From Saururus chinensis (lineage: Eukaryota > Streptophyta > Magnoliopsida > Piperales > Saururaceae), in the NCBI GenBank assembly GCA_035235625.1, contig CP141140.1, forward strand, positions 24,448,685 to 24,512,684: a DNA stretch of 64,000 nt, in the 5' to 3' direction. The notes below the pieces were generated by a model. The model worked only from the letters and a program-made list of their open reading frames with translations. It did no database searches and was not told the origin of the DNA. The position numbers were made by a program, and so were the translations under genes. Below are positions 57,434 to 64,000 of the stretch, piece after piece. The number at the start of each line of letters is the position of its first letter. Within the stretch, counting starts at the first letter, position 1.

Positions 57434-58083
57434 CAGTGCTAGGAGTTTGTCAAAGAGATTGAAGCTCCAAACTCCAGAGGTCAAATTTTCTCTATCCGAA
57501 TGCAAGAGTTTTGTTTTTTACCTTTTTCCAATTATTTTGACATACTCTTTTGCTTGATCGAATATCCTTTGCCTAAGAGTCCTTTAAATTTGCCATTTTC
57601 TGCATTTTTAGTTTGAAATCTGAAATTATATTTCCAAGCATTCTGCCAAGAGGAAATTGGCTAGACTTATTGTCTGGTATTTTGGACAGACAGAAAATAG
57701 AGAACTACGAAGCAGAAATTATAGGAGAAACCAATCTGATAAAGAAATTGGTTCTGAAGGCAGTTTGAAACTCGGCTTTTCTTACTAAGAATCAATATGC
57801 ATTTTCATTCTATTCGCGAACTTGTGTTGGGATCTGGTAGAGATTTGCTGGGTTTAATTTTGGATAGAAGAATCCTGATTGGCGTACTCACTGGATTTTC
57901 ATTTGCATTTCTCTTAGGTACCTAAGTGTAGACTGACCTTTGATAAGTTTTTCAAGACTAATCAAAAAATTATATAGATTTGTTGTTGTTTATGTACAAC
58001 TATTGAGTGGTGTGCTGGGGCTGTTTGTGTTGGTAATTGAAGTTGATAGGAGGAACCCTTGATAAAAGGAAGGTGATTGGTTG
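57434..58083. other. Unique DNA before the ARFRP1 fragment
   Basis: A short ATG frame near 57798 (MHFHSIRELVLGSGRDLLGL..) is unrecognised. The segment could be the old 5' flank of the ARFRP1 gene piece. Confidence 0.35.
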
Positions 58084-58164
58084 TTTTATGGGCTATGGAA
58101 GTACATCTTCAGTAAGGCAGAGTTCCACGTTCTTACTCTTGGAATAGACAAAGCTGGGAAAACA
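58084..58164 (+). pseudogene. ARFRP1: ARFRP1 (ADP-ribosylation factor-related) first-exon fragment
   Basis: FYGLWKYIFSKAEFHVLTLG followed by IDKAGKT matches the N-terminus of plant ARF-related protein 1, a Golgi small GTPase of about 200 residues; GIDKAGKT is its P-loop. GTAATT follows at once at 58165, where the first intron of the gene would start. The usual MFS start is replaced by a frame without ATG, and I could not find the next exons (TLLEKLKS.., switch regions) downstream. It is therefore a fragment or a decayed copy. Confidence 0.88.
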
Positions 58165-59700
58165 GTAATTCCTATTCGACTACCTTTAGACCAATTCTAT
58201 ATGTTGTGTACTGCTATTCTATAGATTACTACTGCTGAGGTCTTTTATTTTTCTAAATGCTAAGAATACTATCGGTAAGTTACTCTCTATTTGGTTTTTA
58301 ATGTATATTTTTCCTAGCTAAACAGAAATAAACAGCGTACTTGGGGTTAAATAAAAAATAATTCTATTTTCACGAGGTTGAAAATGATGATTATCTTCAC
58401 TCTACTCACTCAAGTAAAATATAGCTCTTGCTACCTGACCAGACTATCTCCTCGCATCAGATGATGTACTATGGCTGCTACAAGGACTCCAAATTGGATC
58501 CTCCTCCGGCCGATTTGTATCTGCTTTCTGCATTCCTGTATTTAAATTTCAATACAAAACTAGTTAAACACTTTCGATTCAATTAATGAGAAGTTTCCAC
58601 CAAGTCATCTTATGTGACTGACTCTGCTTTGAAGAGAACTATTGGCAACTTGGATTGATGTCTATTTCTTGGTATGAATATATGTTTTAGTAATCGGTCT
58701 CCTTTCCCTTCTGTTCTATATTTTGCTTGTTGGCAGGCATGACATTCCCCGTGTTGTTATTTTGTAGATATAGCATTCTTCATGTTAGCAGCTTCGGGTC
58801 ATGTTTCTATATTGTAGTTCTGTTTCTGTTTTGACTGGAAATATTTAGACCTTGGCTTTCTTGGGTTTAGTTTCATGTCTTTTATTCATCTATGATTGAT
58901 TAGGAGTGAGGATTATGCCTTAACTAAAATATATCGATTAAGGAAAAGGCCAACCAATATAGATCTGTTGTTCTCAGCATGTTTTAAATGTTTTGTCTGA
59001 CCCCTCACGAATATTAAGTTGCTGATTCCTTTAAAGTGACAAAGTTTTTTTCTGCATTCTTCTGTCATTCTGCTGCTAGGCTTGATTAATTGTGCTTTAT
59101 AAGAAAATTTTTGATCCTTCTAAATATCAAGATGAACTTGATTAGATAAATTATGTCTAAATTGGATATGGGAGGTCATGGGTATTTTATGTTCTCAGGG
59201 TGCGATGAAAAGCACGAGGAAGATATGGATCCTGACATTTATATACAAAAATTATGATAAAGATCATCATCCTCTTGGCTGTATGTTCAAGAGATATTAG
59301 CTCCTCTGCTTAACTAGGCAGCAGCTACAAGGTGAGGAGGAAAGGGGAACTGAGGGAGGGATGAAAAAGGAGTAGCGGAGGAGATACAGATATGCCTACG
59401 CCCATTTGCTTGCTGCTCCCTTTTTCATTTGTTAATTCAAATGGCAAACAGTGAAATAAAAAAAACAAAGAGACTTTCAAGATTTACACGAAAAAAAAAC
59501 AGATATGTTCTCAGACATTCAAAATTTACACGGAAAAAAAAAGAAGGAAAATAGTTTATTATCCGAAGTTGGGTGTATGTGAAACAGCAAATGCATATTT
59601 CCAACATACATCCAGTTTATATCTCTGAATTATCAAGACAAACCCAAAAAAATAGAGGGGGTGATGTCAAAACAATTCAACATTGACAAAGAATCAACTA
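58165..59700. other. Intergenic or former intron DNA, no gene seen
   Basis: T-rich, intron-like composition with no recognised exon of ARFRP1 or other gene. Confidence 0.4.
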
Positions 59701-59707
59701 ACTAATC

Positions 59708-60139
59708 ATGAAATTTTCTAGTTCCTGCTGTAGAACAGCGTCCAACTCCTCGACTCTTTCATTAGATCATAGTACACATACAAATACAAGGATCACGATG
59801 TATACTAATCTAACTACCAACAACATGGACAAACCATTAAATAACTTTGACGAGCCTGAAAGGCTGACTAACTTTTTCTGGCATGGTAAGAACAACTTTT
59901 AATGAGAACAGGTTGTTGTCTCCTGGTCATGTCTTCTTAGCTTCTGCCAGTACAAGTTCTTCAAGTGGTCTCAATTGCTATTAATTTGGAAGGGAATTAC
60001 AGTATCAGCTGGTATCTTACTGCTAGTTACTGCTATTATGCAAATCTTCATCGGTTTCTCTCAGTTGGAGCATTCCACTCCTGCAAAAATTGCTCCAGCT
60101 GGGCCAAGGACTAATGGACCACCTAACGGCACTAACTAA
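59708..60139 (+). pseudogene. Possible small membrane-protein frame with two stops
   Basis: A frame from ATG 59708 is open to TAA/TGA at 59900-59905 and then open again to TAA at 60137-60139. The second part holds one hydrophobic span (ITVSAGILLLVTAIMQIFIGF) followed by a polar tail (APAGPRTNGPPNGTN). I do not recognise a family; it may be chance. Confidence 0.25.
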
Positions 60140-61160
60140 TTGTCCTTCAGGCGATCTACATCCAACAAAATTTGTTGTGTATCTTTTACTTTTATTCCTA
60201 TTTGTTTGATGGCCAAAGCTGCTTTTTGCATCCCAATTGTCCTTGTATATGTAGAACAGGAACTTTCTGAAAAATGCATTGTAGGTTAGTTTTGTTTTTT
60301 AATAGTAATTATGCTTGTAATAGAACTCAAATACAAATACAAACTGCACCACCTATGTGCAATATTCCATTAAATCCCTCCATCAATCGGTACTTGGAAT
60401 CTAGCATCTCATCAATAAAACAAGACCCACATAGCCCACCTCTTTATATGGGTAACGGTAAAGGATGATTGGCAAGGCAATGACAGGGACTAGTAGACAT
60501 GGGTGGGGCACCCTCTTCGCCTAATCAGATTTTGGCACTTCACCCCCGTTCTTTCTGTTTAGATAAACAAAACAGAAAAGAAATCAGTTTCTAGCTCGAG
60601 GAGAAAATTAGGTCAATACACAGTATTGTTACAGATAAAACCTAGCAAAAGCAGGTTTCCAAGAAGAGTCTCTTCGCAATAGCTGGGCAGAAAACATAAT
60701 TGTAATAACTCAAAGCATTGCCCGATCTATGGACCAATTTACATTTTTACAACAAACAGTGATTTCCCCCTCCACCCATTCTTAATCCATGTGAGTAAAA
60801 TAAACGGCAGAAAATTGGAACCTGCTCTCAACCTCCAATCTGATAAAATATTGAGATAAATGCCCATCCTAAAGCAGCACTTTCAAGACCAAATAAGACC
60901 TCTTGAAGAGCTCTAAGCAGATTATTGATACAAACATTGAGCGACTAAGTTAACTAATTACAGACTACCTATAAAACAATAGTCTAATACTCATAATTTA
61001 AACATGGGTCCTTCCCAAGTTTCATTAGTCCCGGCTCCACACTGACCCCATCACAGTAAATCACACTTCCCCAATGAACTATCATTACAATATTTGTTCA
61101 CTCAATAATCTTTTCTGCTCGGTATCTCAGTAACCAAATTTATTCGAACAAGTTGAACTT
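60140..61160. other. Intergenic DNA, no gene seen
   Basis: Only short frames. The minus strand may be the intron of the transcript proposed at 61168-61500. Confidence 0.35.
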
Positions 61161-61167
61161 ATGAAAC

Positions 61168-61500
61168 TCAGGGCACATAGCAATACGAGACCAAATCAAT
61201 TTGAAAGAACAAAATTTGCCGAGCATAACAACCAAATAGATTGCATATAGAAAACACAAAAAAAAACATCTGAGTCTCAATTTCAATGACGACGGCGAAT
61301 AAAGCAGCAGCTAAAACAGCGAATTGAGAGAAGACAAGACAAAAAGAACCCATTTTTGGAGGGGATTAGCAGAAAGACAAGAAATTTCACTTACAAATCG
61401 GAAACACGGATCACATCGAGGCTTAGGGGTTTCTGATTCCGTACCCACGAGGGAAAGAGAGGGCCAGAGGGGTGGAGCCTGAGAGGAACTGCGCTGCTCG
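61168..61500 (-). other. Exon-like 5' segment on the minus strand
   Basis: On the minus strand a C/T-rich leader (about 61500-61400) ends in TTGTAAGTG, a good splice donor at about 61397, and an ATG at 61353 opens a hydrophobic 61-residue frame beginning MGSFCLVFSQFAVLAAALFA. It looks like the 5' UTR of a plant gene whose body I cannot find to the left. Confidence 0.3.
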
Positions 61501-61540
61501 AGTACCCTGATAAAGTAATTAATTAGATGTAGAACAACTT

Positions 61541-61879
61541 ATGATAATAAAAAAGGCATGTCATAGTCATAACGAGAAAGCAAATATTGAGCTCCATATT
61601 GTACGGATATTGATCTCCCCATGCAAAATATGGCATGGCCAATGCTCAATGATTAATATACTGTTTTTTATTTGTCATGTCCTAATGTGCATCGCACTTA
61701 CGTCCTGGCGAGAGCAAACGAAGCATTTGAATTGCCCCTCGGACGAGAGATGCTGGCATAAGGGGCCATATATCATATTTCCCGTTGTCACTAAATATGG
61801 GTTTTTTTTTTGTCACAGGTTAGTTATTTTGCTTAATTTTGCCCCTGATATGCAAGAAGAACAACAGCCTACATATTAG
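61541..61879 (+). other. Unrecognised 112-codon ATG frame
   Basis: Opens with a true ATG, includes TSWREQTKHLNCPSDERCWH and two hydrophobic stretches. No family recognised and no supporting signals; likely chance. Confidence 0.15.
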
Positions 61880-61934
61880 GACCTTGCTGTTATAAAAAAA
61901 GGAAAAGAGAAAGATTAGAACCATGTTAGAAAAA

Positions 61935-62106
61935 GGATAATGATATTCACATAAGGAATCTACCCAATAAAAACTCTTAATTGGGTTTTAGTTAGATAAA
62001 ATATGTGTGCGTCACATTATGTTCATTTGGGTTCACTTGTTTTGTCTAAACAAAACTGAGGTGAAAATTTTTATTAAATATTTTTGTTGGATAAATATTA
62101 TTTTCC
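61935..62106. mobile_element. MITE of a two-copy family, copy A
   Basis: GGATAATGATATTCACATA at the left and TAAATATTATTTTCC at the right are inverted ends; inside, ACCCAATAAAAACTC and TTTTTGTTGG pair again. Confidence 0.65.
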
Positions 62107-62196
62107 TCAAAAAATAAATAATATGTTGATGTAGCCTTTCGTTGGATTTCTCTTTGTACTAAGTGAGCTCTTCAGTTCGAATCTCATTGATGCGTA

Positions 62197-62361
62197 GAAA
62201 ATGATATTTACACAGAAAACACCCAACAAAAACTCCTACACAAGTTTTGGTTCGGCTAAACAAGTGGGCTCAAGTGAACTTTGTGTGAGGCCCACTTGTT
62301 CAGTCCAACCAAACTTTATGAGCTTTTGTTGGGAGTTTTTATTGTTTAAATATAATTATCC
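62197..62361. mobile_element. MITE of a two-copy family, copy B
   Basis: GAAAATGATATTTACAC.. and ..TATAATTATCC are inverted ends. ACCCAACAAAAACTCC pairs with GGGAGTTTTTATTG via ..TTTTGTTGGGAG; AACAAGTGGGC pairs with GCCCACTTGTT. The whole element folds as one hairpin. Confidence 0.75.
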
Positions 62362-62579
62362 TTGATACATGTAGCGTGAGATTGCGTGTCTTATCTATAA
62401 AAAAAATTCATTGAATCTAATAAATAAAGAGGTACAATATTAAAAATTTACAAAAAGATAAATTTTGATATATATTAAAACGAGGCTCCTCCTACTACAG
62501 GATAAACTATATTGAAAAACATGTTTTTGGCAGAATGTGAAACAAGAAAATTAATATGGGACAACTTTTTTAAAACAAG

Positions 62580-62612
62580 ACAAGTAATATAGGATGGAGG
62601 GAGTAGTACCTA
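62580..62612. mobile_element. Right end of a Stowaway-like MITE
   Basis: CAAGTAATATAGGATGGAGGGAGTA is the typical right end; the left end was not found with confidence. Confidence 0.45.
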
Positions 62613-62734
62613 ACACCTCTTTATAAAGTACAGAGGTTCTATGAGTCACCTTGTTACTTTATTTTGTGAAGAGGTTCCCTGGGCATTGTGATATTGAGCT
62701 ATATGTACACCACATACAGCTAAGTTTCCTTTAT

Positions 62735-62937
62735 AGTCCCATCATCCCATATTAATTGCCCTGATTTAAAAAAGTTTGTCCTATATCAATTGTCTTATTT
62801 CATATTGTCTTTATCTTAGTAATAAGTGGATGTTAAAAAAATTAGTGAATGGAGTAAAATTATTAATAAATTAAGTGGTCTACTTCAATAAAGCAATTTT
62901 TTAAAATGTGGACAGTTAACACAGGGCAAAGGGAGAA
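62735..62937. mobile_element. Stowaway-like MITE, about 203 bp
   Basis: TCCCATCATCCCATATTAAT at the left mirrors TTAACACAGGGCAAAGGGAG at the right. No coding. Confidence 0.6.
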
Positions 62938-63011
62938 GGAAATAGTTAGAAAACATATTCCAATGAGACAGAGAGGCCATTCCCTTGGTAACTATATATC
63001 ATCCGAAATGA

Positions 63012-63108
63012 ATACTCCTCCTCCTCTCATTTTAATAGCTCCATATGGTTTTTCAAAAATATTTTAAAAAACCAAATAGCGCTAATAAAGTGGGACGGAA
63101 GGAGTCCA
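63012..63108. mobile_element. Stowaway-like MITE, about 97 bp
   Basis: ACTCCTCCTCCTCTCATTTT.. and ..AAAGTGGGACGGAAGGAGT are inverted ends; same class as 17338-17418. Confidence 0.75.
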
Positions 63109-63530
63109 AATGTTCATGAAAAGTATATCACAATGGTTTGCCGCCTTCTACTTTGTTAAACATCACATCCCTAACTACACCTGCCATTCTGTTTTAGAAT
63201 GACATCAGGCACATATATACTAGACAAAAGCAAAGTAAATAATCATGTTCTTTGCTTCTATAGTCCAAAATTTTCTTTATCTTCTCCAAATGAGCTTTAC
63301 TTAAGACGCACCCTTTGAATAAAATATCCAAGACTCCACTTTATCATGAAAAACGAAGTGATCTGCAACCTACAACTTTGAGAAACTGCAACAGGTTCGC
63401 AAATGTGAGCATAATCATCAAGACTTCATAACTTTAAATGATTCCACAACTTTAAGAGGTTCAACAGTGACCCCCCTATCTGAGAGCTCCCAGGGGATTG
63501 TTTTCCCACTTTATAATCGTAGAGGAAAAA
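63109..63530. other. Intergenic DNA, no gene seen
   Basis: No frame or element recognised. Confidence 0.4.
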
Positions 63531-63534
63531 TATT

Positions 63535-63600
63535 ACTCCTTCCATCCCATATAAATAACTCCATTAAAAAAAATTATCTTATATTATTAGTTCTATTTAG
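63535..63600. mobile_element. Left end of a Stowaway-like MITE
   Basis: TACTCCTTCCATCCCATATA followed by AATAACTCCATT; right end not identified before the window ends. Confidence 0.45.
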
Positions 63601-64000
63601 CTCAATTAATTAAGTACATGGGTAGAGTTATTTTCTAGATTGATGTTATTCAGACCCCACTAAACTCCTATGTCCCCCAAAACTTTAAAATTCTAACAGA
63701 TTTTTTTGATTACTTTCCTTACCCCACTTACCCTACCCACTCTCACGCTGCTTCCCTCTTCTATGGTGATAACAAAGACATCGGCATACCACCCTCACCC
63801 TTTTTGGGCTAGTTGTGTTTCTTGTTCTCCGCAATGCCTCCCCCTTACCCTCCCCATCCAAAAATTGACATTTTTAGCTGGGGAGAAGGAGAAATCCCCC
63901 TCCCCACTTTACCATGGTCGTAACACCATGACAGCTAGCCATTGGACACTATGGCCACTCTCACTCTAGATAAAGTTGCTCAAGAGTTTAGAGTGGCCAT
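63601..64000. other. Window end, no gene supported
   Basis: An 87-residue frame at 63706-63969 is Pro/Leu/Ser-rich and arises from C/T-rich DNA. I do not call it a gene. Confidence 0.4.

Overview
The window is nuclear DNA from a flowering plant. The evidence is a CC-NB-LRR resistance gene, a DUF247 gene, plant MULE, Copia, Gypsy and LINE relics, Stowaway-like MITEs, and fragments of plant nuclear and chloroplast genes. A monocot is my best guess, because the SMC2 and TIP1 fragments are GC-rich at third positions, but no base in the window proves it. Only two loci look like real host protein genes: an RPM1-like NLR on the minus strand (14330-16993), broken by one in-frame stop, and an intact intronless DUF247 gene on the plus strand (49220-50614). 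All other recognisable coding sequence is transposon-derived or a fragment of a host gene.

Layout. 1-1556: a short broken ORF and AT-rich DNA. 1557-6518: a very long solo-LTR-like repeat (family F1, copy 1) carrying a piece of chloroplast atpB. 7600-11130: a decayed MuDR-type transposase on the minus strand. 11770-14030: local duplications and a 49-unit GT microsatellite. 14330-16993: the NLR. 17145-26210: a repeat (R) in three copies, a decayed Copia relic, and a nested stack in which R/MITE is split by F1 copy 3, which is split by a second LTR family (F2a). 26250-32940: a mostly non-coding block that holds exon fragments of SMC2, a uridine ribohydrolase and catalase within 2 kb, followed by MITEs. 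33595-34817: a non-autonomous hAT-like element with a perfect 8-bp target duplication. 34830-38811: F1 copy 2 with a perfect 5-bp target duplication. 39480-46415: a Gypsy remnant (gag-protease, then an integrase tail) running into F1 copy 4, which is split by F2b, itself split by a 332-bp hAT-like MITE. 46395-48140: a LINE relic. 48650-48877: a TIP1 aquaporin fragment. 49220-50614: DUF247. 51958-57428: a complete but dead Tork/Tnt1-like Copia element on the minus strand, with LTRs, primer-binding site, polypurine tract and perfect target duplication. 57434-64000: sparse DNA with an ARFRP1 exon fragment and several MITEs.

The genes do not form a pathway or operon. The NLR and DUF247 genes sit as islands in a transposon-dense, repeatedly rearranged region. 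Relative order of events can be read from the nesting: Stowaway-like MITE before F1 copy 3 before F2a; Gypsy/F1 copy 4 before F2b before the hAT-like MITE. I found no convincing new enzymatic system. The most unusual signals are the cluster of captured fragments with an SMC2-ribohydrolase chimeric frame, the chloroplast fragment whose empty site can be read from sister LTR copies, and the single stop that cuts the NLR exactly at the NB-ARC/LRR boundary.
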